A stretch of 32,385 nt of DNA from Bacteroidota bacterium (GCA_003165895.1 PMXD01000085.1:5794-38178), one strand, 5' to 3'; positions 8,646-16,055 are shown, numbered from the stretch's first letter. The notes: generated by a model not told the origin, from the sequence alone. Translations and numbers: made by a program.

Positions 8646-8696
8646 ATTGCAAGAATAATTCCCGGAAAAAATAATAGATGCATTATTCGTGGCAAT
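8646..8696. repeat. ATTGC..GAATAAT / ATTATTC..GCAAT inverted repeat
   Basis: The arms are ATTGC-aa-GAATAAT (8646-8659) and ATTATTC-gtg-GCAAT (8682-8696): twelve paired bases with an internal bulge. The flanks (GATGTCATTGC and GGCAATCTTC) resemble a common dispersed intergenic repeat in bacterial genomes that begins TCATTGCGAGG and ends GCAATC; that resemblance is from memory. Confidence 0.5.
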
Positions 8697-8790
8697 CTTC
8701 CGCTGTGTCTTTATGGGCCGGGTATCTTTACGACATTGCGAAAAATTCTTGCTCCCTTATTTTCTTTGCATGCATTTCTTCGCATTTATC

Positions 8791-8876
8791 TTAGTGCCTT
8801 TGTGGCATAAATTGTATTTGGTTTTTCACTGTATTTCCTTAGTGAAACTTTGTGCCCTTAGTGCCTTAGTGGTAAA
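8791..8876 (+). repeat. TTAGTG / CTTTGTGG repeat cluster
   Basis: Four short related units occur in 86 bases: TTAGTGCCTTTGTGGC (8791-8806), TTAGTGAAACTTTGTGCC (from 8839), and TTAGTGCCTTAGTGG (8858-8872), which holds two. Repeated intergenic strings of this kind are familiar from other Bacteroidota genomes, but I know of no function. Confidence 0.55.
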
Positions 8877-8927
8877 TTTCTCTTTTCATTTAATTTTTTC
8901 AAAAATTTATTTCATGTTTGAACTCAG

Positions 8928-9305
8928 ATGACACTGGACGAGGAAATATATAAGTCGTTACACGATGACCTGGATGTGTGCCGCGATTATATCAGGCAGA
9001 TATCAAAAGGCATGATAAAAGGCAACGTATCCAAGTATCCCGTATTTATTGCTATCCGGGGCGAAGCTGATTTCGACCTGGGCCTGCCCCTGATAACCCG
9101 CAACGATTTTGATATTACCTGGAACTTCAGCGTATCGCACCTCGAGGAATTCGTCAATAAACATATTGTAGGTAAAGACAGGGTTGACGACTTTATTAAA
9201 GCCTATAAAAACCCCGAACAATTTATGTGCGTTTTTGTAGCAGAAGAAGGCGCCATGAGCTTTGTATTTATGCCCTACGACAGGCACCGCGAATTACTGA
9301 ATTAA
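8928..9305 (+). CDS. Conserved-looking hypothetical protein
   Basis: A 125-residue soluble protein of no family I recognise. It has no signal peptide or membrane segment. The composition is normal, with mixed helix (DEEIYKSLHDDLDVCRDYIRQI) and strand-like stretches (YPVFIAIRG, MCVFVAEEGAMSFVFMPY), an acidic N-terminus and a near-neutral middle. It looks like a small alpha/beta domain. It is transcribed alone, away from radA and toward apaG. The start at 8928 follows an ACTCAG leader; codon use looks the same as the neighbours. It is treated as real because the frame is uninterrupted and protein-like over its full length. Confidence 0.75.
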   Translation: MTLDEEIYKSLHDDLDVCRDYIRQISKGMIKGNVSKYPVFIAIRGEADFDLGLPLITRNDFDITWNFSVSHLEEFVNKHIVGKDRVDDFIKAYKNPEQFMCVFVAEEGAMSFVFMPYDRHRELLN

Positions 9306-9345
9306 GTGCAACCAATAGCGCAATAGAGTAAAAAATCAGGGGGGG

Positions 9346-9425
9346 GGTGGGTAGCAGAAATTTTCCATTAACTCGCTCCAAATCAATATAATAAGCCAAA
9401 AATTAACAAAAAACTGCTACCCATC
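9346..9425. repeat. Inverted repeat next to a G9 tract
   Basis: TGGGTAGCAG (9348-9357) and CTGCTACCCA (9414-9423) are perfect 10-bp complements. Two more outer positions can pair (one as G-U), and TTTT/AAAA can pair inside after a 3-base bulge. The left arm directly abuts nine consecutive G residues. Placed between converging genes, it could terminate transcription, though no U-tract follows. Confidence 0.5.
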
Positions 9426-9470
9426 ACTTAAGATTTAAATTATCAGATTAGTACACATGCCATAGCCTGT

Positions 9471-9503
9471 AGAGATGACATCTTTTTTCAAGATGTTATC
9501 TCT
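9471..9503 (+). repeat. 33-bp hairpin repeat, copy 1
   Basis: The arms AGAGATGACATCTT and AAGATGTTATCTCT flank a TTTTC loop and form a 14-bp stem. The single non-complementary position would be a G-U pair in plus-strand RNA. An identical 33-base copy lies at 23797-23829. No U-tract follows, so a classical intrinsic terminator is unlikely. Confidence 0.8.
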
Positions 9504-9577
9504 ATCCTCGCAGGTAGGTCAAAACCAGAGAGTAAAAGGGATTTCAGAGAATTCAATAAAGTATGGTGAATATAAAG

Positions 9578-9605
9578 TCTCCCCTTCGGGGAGATTTAGA
9601 GGGGC
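9578..9605 (+). repeat. TCTCCCC-TTC-GGGGAGA hairpin with TTTAGAGGGGC tail
   Basis: A perfect 7-bp stem with a 3-base loop at 9578-9594, followed by TTTAGAGGGGC. It ends 8 nt before the stop of apaG, so it may act as a terminator for the minus-strand gene (read in that direction) or be a member of the dispersed hairpin family seen at 61, 18881, 26120 and 26196. Confidence 0.5.
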
Positions 9606-9612
9606 CGGACTC

Positions 9613-10005
9613 TTAATTCAAAATAAACGGTGCCACCAGCCTAAACACTGGTATCTTAACCTCAAATTCCTTACCGCTAACTTTATTATCGAAAATATAA
9701 AGCCCTTCCATTTTGCCAAGGGCCGTGGCCAGGTTGCAGCCCGATACATAGCTATAGCTGTCTCCCGGGTATAAAACCGGCTGGCGGCCTACAACACCTT
9801 CGCCCTCTACAGTTTTTACATCGGCATTGGCATCGGTAATTAACCAAACCCTGCGCAGTAACTGAACGGCAAAACTATTGTGGTTATATAAAGTAATACG
9901 ATACGAATGCATATGCTCATTCAGGATGGGTTTTGAGTAACCCGCCTGGTAATAGGTTTCAACCTTTACCTCAACGCCTGATGTTATAAGTGTTTGCATT
10001 TGCAA
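9613..10005 (-). CDS. apaG: ApaG domain protein
   Basis: A 130-residue protein that matches the ApaG/DUF525 beta-sandwich fold along its full length. Diagnostic segments are SYRITLYNHNSFAVQLLRRVWLITDANADV (about 34-63), VEGEGVVGRQPVLYPGDSYSYVSGCNLATALGKMEG (about 66-101) and a C-terminal FRLVAPFILN. ApaG is a small cytoplasmic protein linked genetically to cobalt/magnesium resistance and diadenosine tetraphosphate metabolism; its biochemical role is not settled. A second ATG at residue 3 gives an equally good start. It is a single gene facing the preceding hypothetical gene. Confidence 0.95.
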   Translation of the reverse strand: MQMQTLITSGVEVKVETYYQAGYSKPILNEHMHSYRITLYNHNSFAVQLLRRVWLITDANADVKTVEGEGVVGRQPVLYPGDSYSYVSGCNLATALGKMEGLYIFDNKVSGKEFEVKIPVFRLVAPFILN

Positions 10006-10142
10006 TTTAAATTTACGACCCTTTATTCACAAAACCAAACACGATATAATTCTTCAAAAATATTTTGTTTCTGTATTCGTAACCAGTATTTCTCGGCTGT
10101 TTATTCTGTATTTTTCTCCGTGCGAAAAATGTATTCGGCTGT

Positions 10143-10763
10143 TTAATCTCCATGCACATGCTCCGTCTGCGGCGCCAAAAACGCCGTAACATGGTTTTTC
10201 ACCCGCATATACGCCGTGTCAAAATCCCGGTTCATCACAATCTTATCAAACCTGGAGGCATAAGTCAACTCCTCCTCCGACCGTTTGATGCGGGCCTTCA
10301 AACTCTTATCATCTTCCGATGCCCGGTTCTTTAACCGGTTAATCAGCGATTCAACAGATGGCGGTTGAATGAATATGGTCAACGCATCCTGCCCAAATTG
10401 CTTCTTCAGCGTTTCAGCCCCTTTAACGTCAATATCAAACACAGCTACTTTGCGGTGCGCCCATATTTTTTCAATCTCCGTTTTTAAAGTACCATAAAAC
10501 TTGCCGGGGTAAACCTCTTCAAACTCTACAAATTCGTTGTTGGCTATTTTGCGTTTAAAGTCCTCCGGGCTTATAAAATAATAGTCCTTGCCGTCCAATT
10601 CTCCCACACGTTTTTCGCGGGTGGTGCATGAAATAGAAAATGCAAGGTCATGCCGTTGCGCCAACAGCTTACGGACTAAAGATGATTTCCCTGCCCCTGA
10701 CGGCGCTGTAATTACTACTATCTTTTTAGGTGGAATAAGCACCCTGGTTACATTGTGCGACAT
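10143..10763 (-). CDS. gmk: Guanylate kinase
   Basis: A 206-residue enzyme that phosphorylates GMP to GDP with ATP, essential in nucleotide metabolism. The P-loop APSGAGKSS is at 20-28, followed by the GMP-binding block SISCTTREKRVGELDGKDYYFISPEDFKR and later EFEEVYPGKFYGT, KVAVFDIDVKGA, and the lid-region arginines in RLKNRASEDDKSLKARIKR. Length is normal. The ATG at 10763 lies one base after the yicC stop, so the two genes form an operon, as is usual in this phylum. A nadD gene, common after gmk in Bacteroidota, is absent here. About ten extra residues precede the normal start of the fold. Confidence 0.97.
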   Translation of the reverse strand: MSHNVTRVLIPPKKIVVITAPSGAGKSSLVRKLLAQRHDLAFSISCTTREKRVGELDGKDYYFISPEDFKRKIANNEFVEFEEVYPGKFYGTLKTEIEKIWAHRKVAVFDIDVKGAETLKKQFGQDALTIFIQPPSVESLINRLKNRASEDDKSLKARIKRSEEELTYASRFDKIVMNRDFDTAYMRVKNHVTAFLAPQTEHVHGD

Positions 10764-10764
10764 A

Positions 10765-11643
10765 TTACAGTATATTATTCGTTTGTTCCTTAATCTTTTC
10801 CAGTTCGTCCTTCATGTTTACCACTATCTTTTGCATAATGGCATCGTTGGCTTTAGAGCCTACTGTATTTATTTCACGGCCTAACTCCTGGGCTATAAAA
10901 TTAAGCTTGCGGCCTTTCAATTCCTCCTTATCATCAATAATGCTGATAAAATAAGTGCAGTGACTTTTTAAACGGGTCAGTTCCTCAGTTATATCCAGTT
11001 TCTCAATGTAATAAATAACCTCCTGCTCAAACCGGTTCATGTCTATCTTGTCCTTAGGTATAAAGGCCTCCAGGTTATTTCTTAACCGTTCGCGTATTTC
11101 CGTTACCCGCCGACCATCTTCCACTATTAACTGCGCTGATAATGCCTCAATATTTTTCACCCGCAAATGCATTTCCGTTTGCAACGATTTCCCTTCATTA
11201 ATCCTGAAAGACTCTACTTCCTGTATCGCCCTGCCTAATATTTCTTCAATACCCTTCAACTCATCCTCACCCGGCACCTCATGCGATTCGCCTATTACAT
11301 CAGGCATTTTAAGTATGGTAGGCAATAGGTTTTCGGTAGAGGCTCCTACTTCAATAGCAATCTGCTTAAACTCCTCAAAGTACGATTTGATAAGCTCCTT
11401 GTTCAGAAACAACTCGCTGCTGGCGGTATTATCTTCAAGGGTAATAAAAATGTCAATTTTACCGCGCTGCAAAACATTGGCGGTTTTGTTGCGCAAGGCA
11501 TATTCATACTCCCGGTATTTACTCGGAAACTTAATACTCAGGTCAAGCCCCTTTTGGCTGTTCAGCGATTTGATCTCAACGTTCAGGGTCCGCCCGTCTA
11601 TCTTTCCACTTGCTTTCCCGAAGCCGGTCATTGATTTTAACAT
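10765..11643 (-). CDS. YicC family endoribonuclease
   Basis: A 292-residue cytoplasmic protein of the YicC/YloC family. It begins with the hallmark MLKSMTGFGKA and has IEIKSLNSQKGLDLSIKFP near residue 25-43, plus the C-terminal DUF1732 block (FIPKDKIDMNRFEQEVIYYIEKLDITEELTRLKSH, then KGRKLNFIAQELGREINTVGSKA). YicC-type proteins have been shown to act as endoribonucleases in RNA turnover; that function is taken from family knowledge. It is the first gene of the yicC-gmk operon. Upstream, TTG, 19 bases and TAACTTCG (minus strand, 11655-11648) make a plausible promoter ending only 4 nt before the ATG. Confidence 0.95.
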   Translation of the reverse strand: MLKSMTGFGKASGKIDGRTLNVEIKSLNSQKGLDLSIKFPSKYREYEYALRNKTANVLQRGKIDIFITLEDNTASSELFLNKELIKSYFEEFKQIAIEVGASTENLLPTILKMPDVIGESHEVPGEDELKGIEEILGRAIQEVESFRINEGKSLQTEMHLRVKNIEALSAQLIVEDGRRVTEIRERLRNNLEAFIPKDKIDMNRFEQEVIYYIEKLDITEELTRLKSHCTYFISIIDDKEELKGRKLNFIAQELGREINTVGSKANDAIMQKIVVNMKDELEKIKEQTNNIL

Positions 11644-11647
11644 AGTG

Positions 11648-11677
11648 CGAAGTTAACAGGGTCTGAATGATAGACAA
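11648..11677 (-). promoter_or_regulatory. Candidate promoter of yicC-gmk
   Basis: On the minus strand, TTG (about 11677-11675), a 19-base spacer and TAACTTCG (11655-11648) fit the Bacteroidota pattern of TTTG at -33 and TAnnTTTG at -7, with one mismatch in the -7 box. Only 4 bases separate the box from the ATG, so transcription would begin at or next to the start codon. Confidence 0.4.
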
Positions 11678-11867
11678 GGGGAAAGTTTTTGATTTACCTC
11701 ATCCCTTTGCCTGTCGGCATTTCCTTTGGTTCGGCTTCGCTCACCATGACAATTTCCAGAGCAAAAAAGGAGAAGGGAAAACTTTATAATTTAGATAGGG
11801 ACATTCTGAAATTTTCCTAAAATAAATGCACAGCTTTTGTAGGTTATTAGGCCGTTAGTGGTTATTT

Positions 11868-11950
11868 AAGATCCTTCCTGCGTCAGGATGACAACTGGTA
11901 CTGTGGTCGTCAAAACCACACGTTTGTCATCCCGAAGAATGAGGGATCTT
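11868..11950. repeat. 83-bp nested inverted repeat
   Basis: The arms (11868-11894 and 11924-11950) start AAGATCC and end GGATCTT and are largely complementary over 27 bases (AAGATCC...TCAGGATGACAA against TTGTCATCCCGA...GGGATCTT), with mismatches in the middle. The central loop contains a smaller stem, TGTGGT / ACCACA (11902-11907, 11915-11920). It resembles the common AAGATCCTTC...TCAGGATGACA dispersed element of Bacteroidota and other genomes. It is probably a non-autonomous mobile or REP-like element. Confidence 0.65.
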
Positions 11951-12229
11951 AATGTGCAAGTATCGTCACCAGTAGCTACTTTGGCCTGATTGCTAAGCCT
12001 ACTCCATCACCATATCATCACTATCCGGCTCAGGTTCCGGCGTTATATGGATTAACCTCCGGAGAGGTGGCCGCCAAAGGTGTGAAATAACACCTGAAAA
12101 TCAACGTGTTATAAGTGTCAGGAAAGGGAAAACTCAATTTTATGCCGCCATGCGTTAAAACGCTTCGCTGCCCCTAAAACTTCCCACTTATTTTTATCTT
12201 TACCCCCCAATTAAAATTTTAAAAACGAT

Positions 12230-12808
12230 ATGGATATAGCAGAAATTGTAGCAGTTACAGGTGTTCCGGGATTATTTAAGGTATCAGCCCGCAGAAATGA
12301 CGGCCTTATAGTTACCTCATTACTGGATGATAAAACACAGTTCCTTTCGGGCAGAACCCACCTTTTTTCAACTTTAGATAACATCACCATTTTCACAACC
12401 GATGAACCGGCGATATTGAAAGACGTGCTGGCCTCAATCAAAAAAATTGAAGGAAAACATCCTGTGCCTGATGTAAAAGACGATGCCAAATTAAAAGCAT
12501 GGTTAGAAGCCGCACTGCCTAATTACGATAAGGAAAAAGTGCATGTAAGCGACATGAAAAAACTGGCCAAATGGTATAATATCCTGAACGGCAAAAACCT
12601 GATTGAAGAATTAACTGCCGATAAAAAAGCAGAAGAAGCTACTGAGGGCAACGAAGATGGCGGCGATAAAGAAAAGAAAGAAGTTAAGAAAGAAACTTCC
12701 GCCAAAAAAGAGCCTAAAGCCAAAGCGATAAAAAGCGACAAGTCGAGCAAGGGAAGCAGCAAACCGGCGCCGGTTAAAAAAATAACCACACCGCGTAAAG
12801 CATCATAA
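12230..12808 (+). CDS. DUF5606 domain protein with lysine-rich tail
   Basis: A 192-residue protein. Residues 1-130 match the Bacteroidota family DUF5606 in pattern: a start reading IAEIVAVTGVPGLFKV, then SLLDDKTQFLSGRTHLFSTLDNITIFTTDE, then ILKDVLASIKKIEGKHPVPD, and the second part with LKAWLEAALPNYDKEKVHVSDMKKLAKWYNIL. Residues 132-192 are a low-complexity Lys/Glu/Ser/Ala tail (KEKKEVKKETSAKKEPKAKA and similar), very basic at the end, which could bind nucleic acid. The function of the family is unknown. The M3 peptidase gene starts 4 nt after the stop, so the two are co-transcribed. Confidence 0.88.
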   Translation: MDIAEIVAVTGVPGLFKVSARRNDGLIVTSLLDDKTQFLSGRTHLFSTLDNITIFTTDEPAILKDVLASIKKIEGKHPVPDVKDDAKLKAWLEAALPNYDKEKVHVSDMKKLAKWYNILNGKNLIEELTADKKAEEATEGNEDGGDKEKKEVKKETSAKKEPKAKAIKSDKSSKGSSKPAPVKKITTPRKAS

Positions 12809-12812
12809 GAAA

Positions 12813-14549
12813 ATGTCGGCTGCTATGAATGATACCGTTTTGATTCCCCAACGGAAGAAGAGAAATTTTTTGTCTGAAGAGTTTATTCCCTCCTCGTGGC
12901 AGGCAATTGAACCTTATTACAAGGAACTGCTGGGCCGCCAAATCCTTTCGGCAGAGGAGTTAAAAACCTGGCTGGGTAACTGGAGCGAGTTGGAATCTGT
13001 ATTTGGAGAATACTCACGTTGGATTTACGTGCGCACCACCATTGACACTGGCGATGATAAAGCAAAGGCCGACCTTACCGACCTGTTTGTAAACATAGTT
13101 CCACAGCTTTCAGCGCAGGATAATTTGCTGAAAAAGAAATTTATTGACGGCCCGTTCACTGATCAACTCGACCCGCAGGTTTTTTCTACCACCATTCGCA
13201 GAATGAGGAAAGAGATTGAGCTTTTCCGAGAAATAAATATTCCACTGCAAAGTGAGTTGAGTTTAAAGCAAAGCAAGTTCAACGAAATTGCCGGTACACA
13301 AAGCATTCAATACAACGATGCCGAAATTACCATTGAGCAGGCCTCCGTTTACCTGGCCAACACTGACCGGTCGGTTCGTAACGAAGTTTACCACAAAATT
13401 GGTAACCGGCGAATGGAAGACCGCGAAAAACTGGACGAGCTTCTTTCTGAACTAATCAGGATAAGAAATCAAATAGCGGTTAATGCAGGTTATAAAAATT
13501 ACATGGAGTACCGCTTTGCTGAGTTGGGAAGGTTTGATTACACGCCCGATGACTGCCTCAAATTTCATGAAGTAATACAGCAAACTGTTACTCCCCTGAT
13601 TAATGCACTTTTTACTGAAAGAAAACAGAAGCTTGGCCTTGATGAACTGAAACCCTGGGACCTTGAAGTAGATACCAGCGGTAAACAACCGCTTAAACCG
13701 TTTAGCTCAACTACCGAGTTGGTTGAGAAAACCATTACCTGCTTTAATAAGCTTGACAAGTATTTTGGCGAGCGTATCAGCATTATGAATACCATGAAGT
13801 ATCTGGACCTCGACTCGCGCATGCGCAAAAGCCCGGGAGGATATAACATGACGATGCCTGAAATAGGTGTGCCTTTTATTTTTATGAATTCCGCCAATAA
13901 CGAGCACGACCTTATTACCATTGTGCACGAAGGCGGCCATGCCATTCAAACCTTTTTAACGCACGACCTGGAGCTGATGGCTTTTAAAGAAGCCCCGGCC
14001 GAAATTGCTGAGGTTGCCAGCATGGGCATGGAACTAATGAGCATGGAGCATTGGGATATTTTTTACAGCCAAAGCGACGATTTAAAAAGGGCGCGTAAAA
14101 ACCACCTGCAATATATTTTAAGTATTCTTACGCGCACCTGCCTGGGCGATAGTTTCCAGTTCTGGTTGTATAGCAATCCAACACATACGGCTGAGGAGCG
14201 AAGAAAAAAATGGAGGGAATTGCAACGCAAATTCGGTTCGAATGTAGTAGACTGGAGCGACGACGAACCTTTGCACGAAATTAACTACCAAAGAATAATG
14301 CACTTTTACGAAGTGCCATTCTATTACATTGAGTATGCCTTTGCTCAACTGGGTGCTTTGGCAATATGGAGAAACTTTAAGAAGGACCCGGCCAAAGCAA
14401 TTCAGGATTATACCAAAGCGCTTAGCCTTGGGTATACAAAACCAATCCCCGTTTTTTACGAAACTGCAGGAGCTAAATTCGATTTTTCAAAAACCTATAT
14501 ATCGGGTTTGGTATCGTTTTTGGAAGAGGAGTTGGGGAAATTGCAATAG
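12813..14549 (+). CDS. M3 family oligoendopeptidase (PepF-like)
   Basis: A 578-residue zinc metallopeptidase that degrades short peptides, probably in the cytoplasm (no signal peptide). The active-site motif HEGGH is at 372-376 (context TIVHEGGHAIQTFL), with the third zinc-ligand glutamate expected in EAPAEIAEVASMGMELM about 25 residues later, as in thimet/PepF enzymes. The substrate-binding tyrosines near the C-terminus are represented by HFYEVPFYYIEYAFAQLGALAIW. The length is typical of PepF. It follows the DUF5606 gene by 4 nt. A second in-frame ATG at residue 5 is possible. A hairpin 41 nt after the stop probably ends the transcript. Confidence 0.95.
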   Translation: MSAAMNDTVLIPQRKKRNFLSEEFIPSSWQAIEPYYKELLGRQILSAEELKTWLGNWSELESVFGEYSRWIYVRTTIDTGDDKAKADLTDLFVNIVPQLSAQDNLLKKKFIDGPFTDQLDPQVFSTTIRRMRKEIELFREINIPLQSELSLKQSKFNEIAGTQSIQYNDAEITIEQASVYLANTDRSVRNEVYHKIGNRRMEDREKLDELLSELIRIRNQIAVNAGYKNYMEYRFAELGRFDYTPDDCLKFHEVIQQTVTPLINALFTERKQKLGLDELKPWDLEVDTSGKQPLKPFSSTTELVEKTITCFNKLDKYFGERISIMNTMKYLDLDSRMRKSPGGYNMTMPEIGVPFIFMNSANNEHDLITIVHEGGHAIQTFLTHDLELMAFKEAPAEIAEVASMGMELMSMEHWDIFYSQSDDLKRARKNHLQYILSILTRTCLGDSFQFWLYSNPTHTAEERRKKWRELQRKFGSNVVDWSDDEPLHEINYQRIMHFYEVPFYYIEYAFAQLGALAIWRNFKKDPAKAIQDYTKALSLGYTKPIPVFYETAGAKFDFSKTYISGLVSFLEEELGKLQ

Positions 14550-14589
14550 TGCTACTGGGAAATGTCTCCACTAAAATCCGATTTCTTGT

Positions 14590-14628
14590 CTTTGTTCCAT
14601 GTTTGCCTGCGGCACACCTGGAACAAAG
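14590..14628 (+). terminator. Hairpin after the M3 peptidase gene
   Basis: CTTTGTTCCA (14590-14599) pairs perfectly with TGGAACAAAG (14619-14628), and GTGCCTTTTATATTTT follows. The stem is 10 bp with a 19-base loop. The downstream sequence is T-rich but not a clean U-tract, so this is a possible rather than firm terminator. Confidence 0.45.
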
Positions 14629-14707
14629 GTGCCTTTTATATTTTAATAGCTAATTAAACGGCAAAATTTTATCTTCGAAAAACCATTGGGTTTTAAATAC
14701 CTTCTAT

Positions 14708-15991
14708 ATGCAGATAAAAAGATACTCTATTGCCATTTTGTTTTTGGTTTGCCTGATGTGTTGCCGGTATACGGCACATGCGCAATGCACCAGCCGCTAC
14801 CAGGACACAATCTTCAGCAAAATTGATTCAACGATGAATGTTGTGTTTACTACCACAGCGGGGGGGAGCGCCGGTAGTAACCTGTTACTGGATGTTTACC
14901 AGCCAGATGGCGATACAGCTTGCCTGAGGCACCTGATTATTTGGGAGCATGGCGGGGCTTTCGTGTCGGGCACCAAAAACGATCCTTCTGAAACGTTTTG
15001 GTCGCAAAGATTTGCACAGCGAGGCTATGTGTGCGCTTCTATCAACTACCGGCTCGCTCCCAGCATTATTGATTTATATGACAGCAGCCAGATATTTACC
15101 TATGCCTTTAAAGCATGTGCAGATATGAAAGCCGCCATCCGTTATTTTTATATGACAGCCGCTGCGCAAAATAATCCGTGGAGAATTGACACTAATGTAA
15201 TATTCATAGCCGGTAGCTCAGCCGGGGCCATAGGCGCTGATTTTGTGGGCCTGCTGGATAGTTTGAATGAATTACCTCCGGCTTTTCAAACCATAGTAAC
15301 CAACAATGGCGGCATTGAAGGCAATAGCGGCAATGCAGGTTACTCATCGAAAGTAGTTGGTGTGGCCAGCCTGGCCGGTTGCATATATTCGCTTGATTGG
15401 ATTAAGCCCGGGGTTCCGCCTACGGTTTTTTGCCAGGGCACAGCCGATAGCATTTTACCCTACGATTGCGGCTACGTGCTTGAAGATACTATTGAAGATA
15501 TTCTCCATACTTTTTGGCCCACGTTAAGAATGTGCGGCTCGGGTGAAATGGCGCCGCAATTCGATTCAGCACAAATAAGCACCTCTTTGCTGCCCTTTCC
15601 GGGCTCTAACCATGTGCCATGGGATACCAACCTGGTAATAGAGAATGAAGTGGATTCAGCCGTTGCTGCATTTTTCTATTCCGTAAATTGCGTGCAGGCT
15701 ACAGGCTATTGTAATTATCCGGCAGGGCTTACTGATATTGACCTGGGCCCGCAGGTAAATGTATTTCCCAATCCGGCACATAACGTAATTCACATTAGCA
15801 TAACTGATGCTAACGAATTGAAAGAAATCCGTCTTTACGATTGCACCGGGCGCCAGGTAATGCAACAATATACGGGCGGTAAGCAGGCTACCCTGGCTAC
15901 CGATGGTTTGGCGCAAGGCGTTTATACCCTACGCCTGGATTTAAAGGGACCCGCTACACAACCGGTAGCACGGAAGGTGGTTATTGAATAG
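14708..15991 (+). CDS. Secreted alpha/beta hydrolase with T9SS sorting domain
   Basis: A 427-residue protein with an N-terminal signal peptide (hydrophobic 8-19, cleavage near AHA-QCT). The catalytic domain (about 40-335) is of the carboxylesterase/hormone-sensitive-lipase kind: an oxyanion-hole motif HGGAF at 81-85, RLAPSI around 115-120, and the nucleophile elbow GSSAG at 169-173 with Ser171. Likely acid and base are the Asp in GTADSILPYD and the His in GSNHVPWDT. Residues from about 352 to the end (VNVFPNPAHNVIHI...LAQGVYTLRL...ARKVVIE) form a type IX secretion C-terminal sorting domain, which directs export across the outer membrane. Its substrate is probably an ester, unspecified. It has its own transcription unit. 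Confidence 0.9.
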   Translation: MQIKRYSIAILFLVCLMCCRYTAHAQCTSRYQDTIFSKIDSTMNVVFTTTAGGSAGSNLLLDVYQPDGDTACLRHLIIWEHGGAFVSGTKNDPSETFWSQRFAQRGYVCASINYRLAPSIIDLYDSSQIFTYAFKACADMKAAIRYFYMTAAAQNNPWRIDTNVIFIAGSSAGAIGADFVGLLDSLNELPPAFQTIVTNNGGIEGNSGNAGYSSKVVGVASLAGCIYSLDWIKPGVPPTVFCQGTADSILPYDCGYVLEDTIEDILHTFWPTLRMCGSGEMAPQFDSAQISTSLLPFPGSNHVPWDTNLVIENEVDSAVAAFFYSVNCVQATGYCNYPAGLTDIDLGPQVNVFPNPAHNVIHISITDANELKEIRLYDCTGRQVMQQYTGGKQATLATDGLAQGVYTLRLDLKGPATQPVARKVVIE

Positions 15992-16055
15992 AACAAAACG
16001 ATAATAAAGTTATTGTTACCGGAACGGCCTCATGCCCTATTGCAGCATGCATATC

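Larger units (their letters stand above)
8629..8927. other. Repeat-rich intergenic region
   Basis: About 300 bases between radA and the next gene. It holds an inverted repeat of the CATTGC...GCAAT type (8646-8696) and a cluster of TTAGTG/CTTTGTGG units (8791-8876). An 80-codon open frame from 8689 runs through the second repeat and has no protein-like character; I do not consider it a gene. Confidence 0.6.
9306..9612. other. Convergent intergenic region with inverted repeats
   Basis: About 300 bases between two converging genes. In order it holds a G9 tract (9339-9347), an inverted repeat TGGGTAGCAG / CTGCTACCCA (9348-9423), the 33-bp hairpin repeat (9471-9503) and a C/T-rich hairpin with a TTTAGAGGGG tail (9578-9605). 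No coding potential is seen; an open frame starting at 9475 begins inside the 33-bp repeat. Confidence 0.6.
11644..12229. other. 586-base intergenic region with repeat debris
   Basis: This is the longest gene-free stretch in the window, between divergent yicC and the DUF5606 gene. It holds a short GGTTCGGCTTCGCTCA...ATGACAA string (about 11730-11752), an 83-base nested inverted repeat (11868-11950), and a 33-codon minus-strand open stretch (12100-11999) that reads like a protein C-terminus but has no start. The last 60 bases before 12230 are A/T-rich, with TATCTTTA as a possible -7 box for the next gene. Confidence 0.6.

Noticed and set aside
8689-8931. 80-codon open frame before the 125-residue hypothetical gene
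   Set aside because: It runs through the TTAGTG repeat cluster and overlaps the next start; the translation has no recognisable pattern.
9475-9774. 99-codon plus-strand frame starting in the 33-bp repeat
   Set aside because: Its first residues (MTSFFKMLSL) come from the repeat, also seen at 23801, and the rest is antisense to apaG.
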